From: Anaerolineae bacterium
GTDB lineage: Bacteria > Chloroflexota > Anaerolineae > Anaerolineales > UBA4823
Direction: 5' to 3'
DNA: 64,000 bases
NCBI GenBank assembly: GCA_003327455.1
Contig: QOQU01000001.1
Location: forward strand, 124,001 to 188,000
In this document: positions 42,182 to 51,754 of the stretch, piece after piece
How positions within the stretch are numbered: position 1 is the stretch's first letter
Layout: every line of letters starts with the position of its first letter
Position numbers and translations under genes: made by a program
The notes under the pieces: model-generated
The model's database searches: none
What the model saw: the letters and a program-made list of their open reading frames with translations, nothing else
What the model was told of the DNA's origin: nothing

Positions 42182-42924
42182 TGCAAAGCCAGAATACACT
42201 CAATGCTCCCTTAACCCGCTCCGTTTCGGGCAAATATAACCATGCGAGCTGGGAAGCCAAACGGCGCTTCTTGCGTTTTCTCTTGCGCACGATTGGAATG
42301 ACCATGCTGGTCAAGCTCGATGGGGTGGAGGGAATTGAAAACATACCTGCCCAGGGTCCAGCCATTCTGTACATTAACCACATTGCCTTTGTGGATCCGG
42401 TGGTGATTGTCCACGTTGTGCCGCGCAATATTGTGCCCCTCGCCAAAATCGAGGTCTATGATTATCCCCTGGTGGGTTTGATTCCGCGCTTGTGGGGGGT
42501 TATCCCGGTACGACGCGAAGAATTCGATCGGCGCGCCGTGCAGCAGATTCTGGAGGTATTGCGCGCCGGAGAGATTGTCCTGGTCGCTCCCGAAGGTACC
42601 CGTCGTCCGGCGCTCTCTCAGGCAAAAGAGGGCATTGCCTATCTGGCAGCGCACAGCGGCGCGCCGTTGATACCCACAGCCATCTGGGGTACCGTTGGCT
42701 TTCCGGCTTTACGCCCGACGCGGCGCTGGAAACAAGCCGGAGTTCAGGTGCGCTTTGGCAAGCCCTTTCGCTACCGTCCTCACCTGAAGCGGCCGACCAA
42801 AGAAGAACTGCGCCTGATGACCGACGAAGCCATGTACGTCCTGGCTGCCCTGCTGCCACCCGAACTGCGCGGCGTCTATAGCGATCTATCCAGGGCAACT
42901 CAAACGACCCTTGAATGGCTGTAG
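42178..42924 (+). CDS. 1-acyl-glycerol-3-phosphate acyltransferase (PlsC family), second copy
   Basis: A 248-residue acyltransferase with the canonical NHIAFVDP motif I (HxxxxD) and APEGTRR motif III. It is clearly related to the preceding protein, and both end in LLPPE(Y/L)RG(I/V)YxDxS, pointing to tandem duplication. One copy may act on the sn-2 position and the other on a different lipid. Confidence 0.9.
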   Translation: MMQSQNTLNAPLTRSVSGKYNHASWEAKRRFLRFLLRTIGMTMLVKLDGVEGIENIPAQGPAILYINHIAFVDPVVIVHVVPRNIVPLAKIEVYDYPLVGLIPRLWGVIPVRREEFDRRAVQQILEVLRAGEIVLVAPEGTRRPALSQAKEGIAYLAAHSGAPLIPTAIWGTVGFPALRPTRRWKQAGVQVRFGKPFRYRPHLKRPTKEELRLMTDEAMYVLAALLPPELRGVYSDLSRATQTTLEWL

Positions 42925-42940
42925 GAGAATGGAGCAGCGC

Positions 42941-45900
42941 ATGCAAATTGAATGGATTCTCTCCCTCACCCAACTCCCCGCCTATCTGGCTTTGCCCTCC
43001 GGTTGGCCGGGCAGGCTTGCCCTCTTTCTGGCCTGGTCGTTAAGTGCGTTGCTGACAGGTTGGATCATCTACCGCTGGCGCCATTTTTCCAGTCGTTGGA
43101 GCGGGCAGGCGTGGGGGATGATCTTGTTAGCGGGTGTGGCTTCGATTGTCATGACCCTGTTCATCGGCTTGCGTCTGAGTGCACCTGGCGCCCTGCCACC
43201 TCCTGGTTTACCTCTTCAAGCCGCAGCCGCAGCCTTGATGCTCTTCGCCGCTGTGCCGTGGATGATTGTGGCAGGATTTTACGGTATTTTGCCTGCCATC
43301 GTTGTTGCCGCTCTCAGCAGTGTTCTGTTGATGATCTGGTCAACCCACAGCCTCTTTACCCCGCTGGAGTATCTCTTTTATGCCGCCTTCTTCAGCGCCA
43401 TGATTCAACAACGTTATCGCACCTCCTTCTATCACTGGTTGCGGCATCCAGTGATCGCTGCGCTGCTGCTTTCTGCTGTGACTCCCTTGACTTTTCTTCT
43501 CACCCGCCTCTGGCTGGTGGATGGCCCGGCGGCCGTACGCCTCGATTATGTCATGACCAACCTCCGCCATGCAACCCTGGCAACGGTCGGAATGTTCTGG
43601 ATTGGAGGTGCCGCCGCCGAAATCGTCTTTCTGCTTGCTCCCCGGCGCTGGGGCAATCCTGCGCCGCTGATTCCCTCCCCTGCTGAGCGCAGCCTTTCTG
43701 CCCGCTTTCTCTATCTATTCCTTCCAATCGTTTTGCTTCTGACGGTCTTCCTGATGGCAACCGTCTGGCGAGTGGCTGAAAACGCGGCGCGGCGGATGAT
43801 CACCGACCGCCTGCAAGGCATGGCCCAACTTTCGGCAGATAGCATTCCATACTTCCTGGAAGCGGGCCAGAACATGATCCAACAAATTGCTCAAGACCCG
43901 CGTCTGCTCAGCAGTTCACCATCCGAACTCGATGGCTATCTGCAGGAACATCTGCGCGCCGTGCCGTTCTTTACTCAGTTATATATTCTCAACCAGCAGG
44001 GAGAAAGCATCGCCGGCTATCCCCAAAGCGATTATCACCGCGCCGCAGCACAGGTTGCCGAGCAAATGGGCATTCGCCTGGCGCTGGGTGGGGTTCCTTT
44101 TCAGACCTATTCTGCTCCGCCGCAGAGCGGGGAGGAGGCCGCCCAAATCTCCTTTATCGCCGCCCTTCGGGATGACCAGGGTGTACCGCAACGTGTGTTG
44201 ATTGGACGTACTTCTTTAAGCGTGAATCCGATGATGCAGTCTCTCCTGGGGATTTTACGTCGGATGACGGATTATCAGGGAGAAGGCATCTTGCTCGATG
44301 AAAACGGTTTGATCCTGTTTCATCCTCAATCTTCCCGCTTGATGGAACCCTATAGCGGTCGGACAGAGATTCGGGAAACTTTGTTCGACGAAACTGCTCC
44401 AGACGGCACGCGTCGCCTGGTGTACGTTAAGTCCGCCAGCGGACGTCCCTGGACGGTTGTGCTCAGCCTGCCAGCCCGCCAGGCTCAACAACTTGCCATC
44501 AACATTGCCGCGCCGATCCTGTTTGCCATGTTCTTGTTGGGCAGCGGTGCCATCCTGTACTTTCGTTATAACCTTAATAAGATTACCTCCTCCTTGCAGC
44601 TGCTGGCCGAGCAAGCCACGACCATCGCCCAGGGGCGTCTGGATAAGGCTGTCGAAGCCAGAGGAGAAGACGAAGAAGGACGTCTGCGAGCAGCTTTCGA
44701 GACCATGCGCTTAAGCCTGAAATCCAGGCTGGAGGAGCTCAATCGTTTGCTCTGGGTGAGTCAAGGGGTTGCTTCCAGCCTGGACTTGAGTCAGGCAGTT
44801 CGACCGGTTCTTGAGGCCTCCCTGTCGCTGGGGGCAGCCTCGGTGCGGATTGTTTTAACGCCGGGAGCTTTACCGGTCCTGGACGCAGAAGAAAATCGCT
44901 TGAGTGTCTATGCAGATGGACATGCTGCCCAACTCTATGCCGACCTGGATGAACAGATTCTGACCGTCTGTCGCCAGCAGGAACGCATTGTTTTATCTCA
45001 TCCCTTTCGACCCCGGATTTTGACTTACCCGCCCAACGCGCCGATTCCCGAGTCGCTGGTCGCAGTGGCGCTCAAACTCGAGAACGAAATCGTAGGTGCC
45101 TTATGGCTGGCGTTCGACTTACCGCATTCCTTCAGTGAGGAGGAGATTCGCTTCATCACCACCCTGGCCGGTCAAACCGCTCTGGCGGTGGCAAACGCCC
45201 GGCATTTCCTGACCGCTGAAATCGGGCGCAAGCGGCTGGAGGCAATCTTAACTTCTACCTCTGATCCTATTCTGGTCACCGATACCAAAGGGCAGGTTTC
45301 TCTGGCGAACCCGGCTGCCTTAAGGGCTTTTTCGAGCAATAAAGAGCTGCTTACTTCAGCGGCGCAAATCCGCCTGCCGGCCGAACTAAATGAACTGATG
45401 CGCACAACCCGGGAAAGCCCGCGCGCCATTGAACTTACCTTACCGGATGGAAAAATTTACTCGGCAACCGTTTCTACCGTCTATACTGAGGGCCGCCCCG
45501 TCAACCGCGTCTGTTTCCTGCGTGATATTACCCACTTCAAAGAATTGGATGCGCTAAAGTCCGAATTTGTTGCCAATGTCTCGCATGACCTGCGCGCGCC
45601 TCTAACCCTGATGCGGGGATACGCCACCATGCTGGAGATGGCTGGTTCTTTGAACGAACACCAGTTAGGCTATGTGCATAAGATCATCCTGTCGGTTGAA
45701 AATATGACCCGCCTGGTCAATAATTTGCTCGATCTGGGGCGCATCGAAGCCGGGGTCGGCTTACAACTTGAACTGGTCGCTCCGAAAGAGCTGATTGAAA
45801 AAGCCGTGAGCGATGTCCAGCTCCATGCCACCCAAAAGCGTATTCAACTTACGGTCGATTTACCCGGTGAGGGCTTGTCGTTGATCGAAGCCGATGCCGC

Positions 45901-46294
45901 CCTGCTCAATCAAGCCCTGCACAATTTGCTGGATAACGCCATTAAATTCACCGAGGCCGGAGGTAAAGTTCAAATTGGGGCGCGGGTGAAGGACGATCAG
46001 GTGATCTTTGCCGTGCGCGATAACGGCATCGGCATTGCTCCCCTCGACCAGCCGCGCTTGTTCGACAAGTTCTACCGTGTTAAGCGTCCTGGCGCAAAGG
46101 TCAGTAGTTCGGGTTCGGGGTTGGGTCTGGCAATCGTCAAATCAGTTGCCGAACGGCATCATGGGCGTGCCTGGGTAGAAAGCCAGCTTGGGCGTGGCTC
46201 TACGTTTTATATCTCCCTGCCCATCCGCCAGCCGCGTGAGACTCAGGCAGTGGTGGCGGAGTCCCGAGGGTCTGACGTTCCTTCCAAAAGCTGA
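42941..46294 (+). CDS. Multi-domain membrane histidine kinase (MASE-like/dCache/HAMP/GAF/PAS)
   Basis: A sensor kinase of about 1117 residues. Roughly seven hydrophobic segments occupy the first 240 residues, then an eighth (about 260-285), a periplasmic Cache-like sensor (about 290-530), another membrane segment, HAMP (about 555-605), GAF (about 620-770), PAS (about 775-865), HisKA (FVANVSHDLRAPLTLMRG) and HATPase_c (NLLDNAIKFTEAGG, DNGIGIAP, GSGLGLAIVKS). ATG at 42941 has GGAG six bases upstream; ATG at 42929 is the alternative. Its last 52 bases overlap the end of the convergent kinase gene. Confidence 0.9.
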   Translation: MQIEWILSLTQLPAYLALPSGWPGRLALFLAWSLSALLTGWIIYRWRHFSSRWSGQAWGMILLAGVASIVMTLFIGLRLSAPGALPPPGLPLQAAAAALMLFAAVPWMIVAGFYGILPAIVVAALSSVLLMIWSTHSLFTPLEYLFYAAFFSAMIQQRYRTSFYHWLRHPVIAALLLSAVTPLTFLLTRLWLVDGPAAVRLDYVMTNLRHATLATVGMFWIGGAAAEIVFLLAPRRWGNPAPLIPSPAERSLSARFLYLFLPIVLLLTVFLMATVWRVAENAARRMITDRLQGMAQLSADSIPYFLEAGQNMIQQIAQDPRLLSSSPSELDGYLQEHLRAVPFFTQLYILNQQGESIAGYPQSDYHRAAAQVAEQMGIRLALGGVPFQTYSAPPQSGEEAAQISFIAALRDDQGVPQRVLIGRTSLSVNPMMQSLLGILRRMTDYQGEGILLDENGLILFHPQSSRLMEPYSGRTEIRETLFDETAPDGTRRLVYVKSASGRPWTVVLSLPARQAQQLAINIAAPILFAMFLLGSGAILYFRYNLNKITSSLQLLAEQATTIAQGRLDKAVEARGEDEEGRLRAAFETMRLSLKSRLEELNRLLWVSQGVASSLDLSQAVRPVLEASLSLGAASVRIVLTPGALPVLDAEENRLSVYADGHAAQLYADLDEQILTVCRQQERIVLSHPFRPRILTYPPNAPIPESLVAVALKLENEIVGALWLAFDLPHSFSEEEIRFITTLAGQTALAVANARHFLTAEIGRKRLEAILTSTSDPILVTDTKGQVSLANPAALRAFSSNKELLTSAAQIRLPAELNELMRTTRESPRAIELTLPDGKIYSATVSTVYTEGRPVNRVCFLRDITHFKELDALKSEFVANVSHDLRAPLTLMRGYATMLEMAGSLNEHQLGYVHKIILSVENMTRLVNNLLDLGRIEAGVGLQLELVAPKELIEKAVSDVQLHATQKRIQLTVDLPGEGLSLIEADAALLNQALHNLLDNAIKFTEAGGKVQIGARVKDDQVIFAVRDNGIGIAPLDQPRLFDKFYRVKRPGAKVSSSGSGLGLAIVKSVAERHHGRAWVESQLGRGSTFYISLPIRQPRETQAVVAESRGSDVPSKS

Positions 46295-47775
46295 ACAGGT
46301 AACTGCACAACCATGCGGCAACCGCCTTCCGGCGAGCTTTCCACCCAAATCTCGCCACCGTGCGCCTGCACAACCAGTTTACAAAACGTCAATCCCAGCC
46401 CAGAGCCGCGGTGTCGGGCTTCTTGTCCGGCAACTTGATAAAATCGCTCGAAGACCTTCTGGCGGTCTGCAGGGGGAATGCCGGGACCGCTATCCTCCAC
46501 TTGTAAGATCAACTGCTCCGCTTGCGGAGCAGAGGCCGTCAGGCGGATTTTTCCACCACCGGGAGTGAAATTGATGGCGTTGTCCAATAGATTGCGCAAG
46601 ACGCGGCTGAGCTTTTCTTCATCGCCGATCAGGGTGGGCAGATTGGGCTCAAGATTCAGATGAAAGGAGAGTTGTTCAGCAGAGCAACGAGGTTGATATT
46701 CATGGTAAATCGAAAGCATCCACTCGGAGACGTTGATTGGCTGTTTCTGCAATTCAACGCCGCTCTCTTCCATGCGGGTAATTTCTAACACCCGGTCGGT
46801 CAACTTGAGTAAACGGTCGGCGCCTTGCCGGGCGATCTCAACGGCGCGGCGAAGGGTGTCCCTGGAAGGAACAGCCTCCTTTTCCACCACGCTGGCAATT
46901 ACCTCCAGGGCGCTCAGTACGGTGCCAATGGGGGAGCGCAGATCATGCACCAGGGTCTCGGTCAACAATTCGCGTTGATGGGATTGCTGCACCATTTTTT
47001 GAATGCGCTGTTCGCTTTGTTGAACCTGTTCGCTCAGGAGGCGGTTTTGTACTGCAATGGCAACCTGCCCGGCTAAGGTCTGTAAAAACGCCAGATCGTC
47101 CCCTGAAAAGGTTGTGTAAGGGGAATACGAAAAAACTGCCAGACAGCCCAAGACACGATCGGCGACCAGTAAGGGTACACCCATCCAGGCTGAAAGGGGT
47201 TCATCGCCCAAAGGCAACCCGATGCGCTTGAGCTCCTGATGGGCCTGTTCCGGCAACAGGATGGCGCGCCGCTCGAGAATAACGCGATCGGTCAGCCGGT
47301 TTGCCAGTGGACGTACTGCCCAATAGACAATCTCTCCCCCTTTAATCGCCATGGGATACCAGATCTGGTGGTTGGGTTCGTCATACAGGGCAACGTAGAA
47401 GTTATCTACCCCCAATTGCTGGCGGACGCGTTGCTGAATTGCAGCCAAAATTTCATCCAGGCGGGCGGCGTTTTGCATCGCCTGGCTGACGGCGTTCAGT
47501 GTAGAAAGTTGCTGGTTTTGCTGATCAGCCTTACGCCGCCAGTCGCGCAAACTCAGTGTCGTTTCGGTTAACAGGACAAAAAGCAACGCCATGCCGCTGA
47601 GCCAGAAGCGATCGGGGCGCTGAGAGAGCAAAAAGATAAAAAGCACCAGGATCAAAAAAGCCGCCAGGAGAATGCGCCGCAAAGTGGGCGAAGCCACGGA
47701 GTTTTTTTGTTCCAGGGCGGCGATCTCAGGCTGTGAAGCGGAGGGGAGCGGAGTTTCCGCAGGAAGGTGGTTCAT
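46243..47775 (-). CDS. GAF-domain histidine kinase
   Basis: A 510-residue kinase with two N-terminal membrane helices (about 34-70) and almost no extracellular loop, a GAF domain (about 100-250), HisKA with TLVHDLRSPIGTVLSALE, and HATPase_c (NLLDNAINFTPGGG, DSGPGIPP, GSGLGLTFCK). It senses an internal signal through GAF. It follows the TPR protein gene by nine bases, in one unit with the site-2 protease and tRNA-Sec promoter. Its 3' end overlaps the opposite kinase by 52 bases. Confidence 0.92.
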   Translation of the reverse strand: MNHLPAETPLPSASQPEIAALEQKNSVASPTLRRILLAAFLILVLFIFLLSQRPDRFWLSGMALLFVLLTETTLSLRDWRRKADQQNQQLSTLNAVSQAMQNAARLDEILAAIQQRVRQQLGVDNFYVALYDEPNHQIWYPMAIKGGEIVYWAVRPLANRLTDRVILERRAILLPEQAHQELKRIGLPLGDEPLSAWMGVPLLVADRVLGCLAVFSYSPYTTFSGDDLAFLQTLAGQVAIAVQNRLLSEQVQQSEQRIQKMVQQSHQRELLTETLVHDLRSPIGTVLSALEVIASVVEKEAVPSRDTLRRAVEIARQGADRLLKLTDRVLEITRMEESGVELQKQPINVSEWMLSIYHEYQPRCSAEQLSFHLNLEPNLPTLIGDEEKLSRVLRNLLDNAINFTPGGGKIRLTASAPQAEQLILQVEDSGPGIPPADRQKVFERFYQVAGQEARHRGSGLGLTFCKLVVQAHGGEIWVESSPEGGCRMVVQLPVQLLEGTSDPRDSATTA

Positions 47776-47784
47776 CTGGCCGAT

Positions 47785-49662
47785 TCAAGGAGTAGCAGTT
47801 CTGCCTGGCGTCGGTGTGCGAGCGGATGGGGAAGGAGTCCTTTGTGGGGATGCGGGTGTGCCGGATGGTGAAGAGGTTGGGGTTGGGGTAGCCAAGAAGC
47901 TCTGCGCCGTGCGTCGCCATTCCGCTGGAACATCCTGGGCAGATAGTTGGAGCAGGGCTGTCCAATCGCGTTGAACGAGACTTTTCCGATCCAGGGCAAG
48001 GTAAGCCTGTCCCCGCCAGTAGTAGAGAGCAGCTTTTTCGAGGTTGCTTTTGGCAAACTCGGCTGCGTAGTTGAATTGTTTTTCGGCCGATTCCAGACGC
48101 CCGGCCTGCAACAGGGCACGGCTCAATGCCAGATGGTAAGCAAACCACAGGGGTTCACGTTGGGCGTTTGGGGTCTGAAACAGGGCCGCGCGCGCCTCGC
48201 TCAGGTCGTTGACGGCTTTTTGTCCCTCCTCGAGTTCGAGAAAGACACAACTGCGAAGCAGATACGCCCAGGGGTTATCTTTTTTCAGTTCAATGGCACG
48301 CGTCAAGGCGGGTAGAGCTTCTTCTGTGCCTTCAGGTATCGGCAGACTGATCAGCATGGCGGTGATCAGGTCTTCCTGTTCTGCCAACCCCAACAGTGAC
48401 CTGGCGTACAGAAGATAGGCGTCGCTATCCTTCTTCTCGTAGTCCAGATAGGTCTGCAACGTCTGGCGGGCTTGATCGATCTCGCCGTTCAACAAGGCTG
48501 TTTCGCCCAGCAAACGATAAGCCTCCAGCAGGGTGCGATCGCGCTCGAAGGCTTTTTGGGCTTCTTGATAGGCTTGATCTATCTGCTCCTGTGCGAGGAA
48601 GATCTGCGCCCGCATCAACGGCGGCAGAGGAGAAGACGTTAACAGCGCTTCTGCCTTTTCGACATCCTGCAAAGCTTGCTGAACGGCGCCTTGACTGAGA
48701 TAGACCCTGGCTCGTTCTAAATAGGCTTGCGCCAGATTGGGATCAATCTGAAGCGCCTGATTCAGGTCGTGAAGGACATCGCTCTTAGGGTTTAGGCTCA
48801 GGTTTGCCTGCGCCCTGCCCAACAGGGCTGGAGCAAAGCGAGGATCAATTTGTAACGCCTGTCCATAGAATTGCAACGCCTGGCGAGGTTCTCCCATCAA
48901 GCGAAAGGTCTCTCCTAAATAATAGGGGATATCGGCTGCCTGCGGTTCTACCTGCCGGGCTTGTTCGAAGAAGGAGATGGCGGTTTCCCAGGCGCCTTGC
49001 TGGTAAGCCAGCAGACCGGAGCGAAAAGCTTCAGAGATGGGATGAGGGGTATTTACATAAAGGGGGGTTGGGGTATAGGTTGCTTTCAGCAACATCCACA
49101 GCGGGGTGGGTTGCGCAGTGACACCGCCTTCGGGGGTTGGTGGGGCAACAAAACCGATATAGGTGGGCGTGGGAGTGAAAGTTGGCGGCGGTCCGGGTGT
49201 GCGCGTGGGAGGAACGTAGGTCGGGATCGTTTTGCGAGGTGCGAAAAGGGAATAGCCAATCCCAGCCAGGACGATCAGAATCAACACAGCGGCGGTGACC
49301 GCCAGGCGTCTCAGACGGCGCGCCCTGTTCCCAACGGATTCCTGTTGAGGTAAGCGAATCTGATCATCCACTTTCCATTTGCGCCGCGGCAGGGAGAGAG
49401 GACGCGGCTTGGCTTCAAAACCGCCGATGCCCATCAAGGCTAACCCATGTTTTGCCAGCTCGTTTTGCGGGTCGAGGCGCAAGACGGTTTCGAGGCAATA
49501 ACGCTTCTCTTTGGCAGTCTGGACGGCTGCGCTCATCCACAGCCAGTATGTGGGATTTTTCTGATCAGCACGCAGCAGGCGCGTTAAGATGTCGCGGGCG
49601 CGTTCGAATTTCTCCTGACGGATGGCTTCGATGGCTTCCTGTAACAGGGTCTCGTCTGCCAC
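47785..49662 (-). CDS. TPR-repeat membrane protein with Thr/Pro-rich linkers
   Basis: A 625-residue protein. Residues 1-75 form a small TPR-like cytoplasmic region, one membrane segment lies at about 118-140 (AVTAAVLILIVLAGIGYSLF), then an extracellular Pro/Thr-rich linker (TPTPTYIGFV), about nine TPR units (210-570) and a second low-complexity Thr/Pro/Ser tail. TPR units such as AIDPYYLGETFRLMGEPRQALQFYGQALQIDPRFAPALLGRAQ-like (seen in segments) show the pattern. It likely scaffolds a surface complex. It lies between the protease and kinase genes with gaps of eight and nine bases. Confidence 0.85.
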   Translation of the reverse strand: MADETLLQEAIEAIRQEKFERARDILTRLLRADQKNPTYWLWMSAAVQTAKEKRYCLETVLRLDPQNELAKHGLALMGIGGFEAKPRPLSLPRRKWKVDDQIRLPQQESVGNRARRLRRLAVTAAVLILIVLAGIGYSLFAPRKTIPTYVPPTRTPGPPPTFTPTPTYIGFVAPPTPEGGVTAQPTPLWMLLKATYTPTPLYVNTPHPISEAFRSGLLAYQQGAWETAISFFEQARQVEPQAADIPYYLGETFRLMGEPRQALQFYGQALQIDPRFAPALLGRAQANLSLNPKSDVLHDLNQALQIDPNLAQAYLERARVYLSQGAVQQALQDVEKAEALLTSSPLPPLMRAQIFLAQEQIDQAYQEAQKAFERDRTLLEAYRLLGETALLNGEIDQARQTLQTYLDYEKKDSDAYLLYARSLLGLAEQEDLITAMLISLPIPEGTEEALPALTRAIELKKDNPWAYLLRSCVFLELEEGQKAVNDLSEARAALFQTPNAQREPLWFAYHLALSRALLQAGRLESAEKQFNYAAEFAKSNLEKAALYYWRGQAYLALDRKSLVQRDWTALLQLSAQDVPAEWRRTAQSFLATPTPTSSPSGTPASPQRTPSPSARTPTPGRTATP

Positions 49663-49670
49663 TTTACCCC

Positions 49671-50882
49671 TCAGGCGATACTCAACAGCGGCACCGGGAT
49701 GAAAACCAGAATAAATAACAGGATGGCGAGCCAGGCGATGATCCGCCGCGTGGGGTCTAGCTCGGTGATCTGGTCTAAAGGCTCAGCATACTGGCGGCCC
49801 AGAGTAAAAACCAACAAAGCCCAAATCCACCATCCGTTCCAGAAAAGACCAAGCAAAACGAGGGCACCCAGCACAAACGGTAAGAGGCGCGGGGCTTTTT
49901 TCCCCAGTAAAACGTAGGTGACATGCCCACCGTCTAATTGCCCGGCTGGAATCAGGTTCAAGGAAGTCACCAGTAAACCCGCCCATCCTGCCCAGGCGAC
50001 CGGATGGAGCAGAACATCAATGCCGCCGTATGGGAACGGGCGTCCGGTAAAAATGTAGCGCAGCCAGTACAGCCAGGGCGGCAAATCCCCATAGCTGAGC
50101 GGTTGAGGCAGCAGTTTGCCGTACACAATCCATTTTGCCAGCAGGTACAGGATGGAGTTTCCTTCGATCTGGATTCCAACCCCGCTGTGCGGACTGCTGG
50201 GTAAAGGGCTGATCTTCGAGAGCGAAAGCCCAAGAATCAGGATCGGAAAAGCCACTGCCAGACCGGCTAAAGGTCCGGCCAGGCTGATGTCCAGCAAAGC
50301 CCGTTTATTCTTTGGCGGCGCTTTCATGTTGATAAACGCTCCCAGGGTGCCGAAGGCGCTGAAGGGAAAAGGCAGGAAGTAAGGTAAGGTCACCTTTTCA
50401 CCGTGGGCGCGTCCCACCAGGTAGTGACCGAATTCATGGGCAAGCAGAATCGCTAACAGACTGGCTGCAAAGGCAATCCCGTTATTCAAACTGGCCCGAA
50501 TGGGCGGTAACCAGTCCTCCAGACTGCGCGGATTGAGAGGCAATTCTTGACCGCCTAAGGAATAGATCACCCCGGCAAGGATCACGCTCAGAACCGTGAG
50601 CACAAAGAGGACGATGTTCAGGGCAGTTTTGGATGGCTTCCCCTCCGGCAGAGCTTCAATCAGATAGATCACATGCTGATCTTTTTCCAGGCGGAAGAGC
50701 GGCGTGTAGCCCAGAGGCTTGAGGGCAGTCGAAAGCTGGTCGTAAGCCTGGGCGGAATCCCCATACAATTGACCGCGATAGCGCACGGCGTAAGGTTGTT
50801 TGCCATCGCCTTGCGTGATGTCGCTAATGCGCAGGTAACGAGCAACAATCGAAGTAAGCGGATCGTATTCTATGCCAAACAT
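49671..50882 (-). CDS. Site-2 protease family membrane metalloprotease (M50)
   Basis: A 403-residue intramembrane protease. The zinc motif HEFGH is at residues 149-153 and the third ligand D317 is in NLIPAGQLDGGH; both lie in membrane segments. An N-terminal soluble domain (1-85) precedes the first helix. ATG at 50882 follows GGAGGT by seven bases; the longer frame from 50972 would run through tRNA-Sec and is rejected. The tRNA ends 14 bases upstream, so they probably share the promoter at 50998-51026. Such proteases release membrane-bound regulators; the substrate is unknown. Confidence 0.92.
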   Translation of the reverse strand: MFGIEYDPLTSIVARYLRISDITQGDGKQPYAVRYRGQLYGDSAQAYDQLSTALKPLGYTPLFRLEKDQHVIYLIEALPEGKPSKTALNIVLFVLTVLSVILAGVIYSLGGQELPLNPRSLEDWLPPIRASLNNGIAFAASLLAILLAHEFGHYLVGRAHGEKVTLPYFLPFPFSAFGTLGAFINMKAPPKNKRALLDISLAGPLAGLAVAFPILILGLSLSKISPLPSSPHSGVGIQIEGNSILYLLAKWIVYGKLLPQPLSYGDLPPWLYWLRYIFTGRPFPYGGIDVLLHPVAWAGWAGLLVTSLNLIPAGQLDGGHVTYVLLGKKAPRLLPFVLGALVLLGLFWNGWWIWALLVFTLGRQYAEPLDQITELDPTRRIIAWLAILLFILVFIPVPLLSIA

Positions 50883-50896
50883 TAAAGTACCTCCAG

Positions 50897-50990
50897 CGGG
50901 AGTGGATGGGAGTCGAACCCACCGCGGCCCGCAACGCGACCCGCCACCGGTTTTGAAGACCGGGGAACCCACCGGGACTCAACCACTCCC
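50897..50990 (-). tRNA. selC: tRNA-Sec (anticodon UCA)
   Basis: A 94-base tRNA with all bacterial selenocysteine-tRNA traits. The acceptor stem is 8 bp (GGGAGTGG with CCACTCCC), the D stem is 6 bp (GAGTCC/GGGTTC) with a 4-base loop, the anticodon stem is CCGGT/ACCGG with loop CTTCAAA (anticodon UCA at 50954-50956), there is a long variable arm, and the T arm is GTGGG-TTCGACT-CCCAT. The discriminator base is G; CCA is not encoded. It reads UGA as selenocysteine and supports the UGA-containing gene at 4964-5443. Confidence 0.97.
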
Positions 50991-50997
50991 GATGTTA

Positions 50998-51026
50998 AGC
51001 ATACCCTATCCAATCATCACTGACAA
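50998..51026 (-). promoter_or_regulatory. Promoter of tRNA-Sec (and probably the downstream protease operon)
   Basis: On the minus strand TTGTCA (51021-51026), a 17-base spacer and TATGCT (50998-51003) lie so that transcription starts a few bases before the tRNA 5' end. Confidence 0.72.
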
Positions 51027-51148
51027 GGGGTATTCATCGGTCTGCGCAGAACCCTTGAACCACGAACATGATGACCGCCGGGCTCAATCCGAGACCGACC
51101 GAAATTTGCTGCGTTGTAAAGTGGTTTTTATTGTAAAATTTAATTGCT

Positions 51149-51754
51149 ATGCGCTCGTTGGTTGTACAGGCTGGCGGTGAGTCGAAGCGGATGGGCACGG
51201 ATAAAGCCCTGATTCCATTTTTAGGGAAGCCGTTGGTGCAACGCATCCTCGAACGACTGATTCCGGTCGTTGATGAAGCCCTGGTGACGACAAACCATCC
51301 AGAACGATACTCCTTCCTCAACGTTCCGTTGGTCGGGGATGTCTTTCCCGGTCGCGGCGCTTTAGGAGGGCTATACACCGCTTTGCGCAGCGCTCATTAC
51401 ACCTTTGTGGCAGTGGTGGCCTGCGATATGCCCTTTGCCAACCCCGAACTGCTCGAAATCCTCTTTCGCACCCTCGAAGAAAGCCATGCCGATGCAGTCA
51501 TCCCCCAAACGGCGAACGGAAACGAGCCGTTTCACGCCGTCTATCGGCGCGAAAACTGTCTGCCGTTGGTGCGCCAGGCCCTGGAAGACGGTCACTGGCG
51601 CGCCGATGCCTGGTTCTGGGAAGCCAACCTGCGCTTTTTGAGCCCTGAAGAGGTCAGTATCTTCGATCCGCTGGGATTGGCTTTTCAAAACGTCAATACC
51701 CCCGACGAGTTAGCCGCGGCAGAGGAACTTGCTCGCCAGTTGGAGCAGGGCTAA
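51149..51754 (+). CDS. mobA: MobA-like molybdenum cofactor guanylyltransferase
   Basis: A 201-residue nucleotidyltransferase. The GTP-binding loop is QAGGESKRMGTDKALIPF (a variant of LAGGxSxRMGxDK), and VVACDMPFANPELL contains the metal-binding Asp. MobA adds GMP to molybdopterin to make the guanine dinucleotide form used by formate dehydrogenases and related enzymes. Formate dehydrogenases are common selenoproteins, so its position beside tRNA-Sec is suggestive. It overlaps the convergent DUF166-like gene by four bases. Confidence 0.88.
   Translation: MRSLVVQAGGESKRMGTDKALIPFLGKPLVQRILERLIPVVDEALVTTNHPERYSFLNVPLVGDVFPGRGALGGLYTALRSAHYTFVAVVACDMPFANPELLEILFRTLEESHADAVIPQTANGNEPFHAVYRRENCLPLVRQALEDGHWRADAWFWEANLRFLSPEEVSIFDPLGLAFQNVNTPDELAAAEELARQLEQG

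Noticed and set aside
50883-50972. Extended N terminus of the site-2 protease
   Set aside because: The extra 30 codons run through tRNA-Sec; the ATG at 50882 has a GGAGGT site at the right distance.
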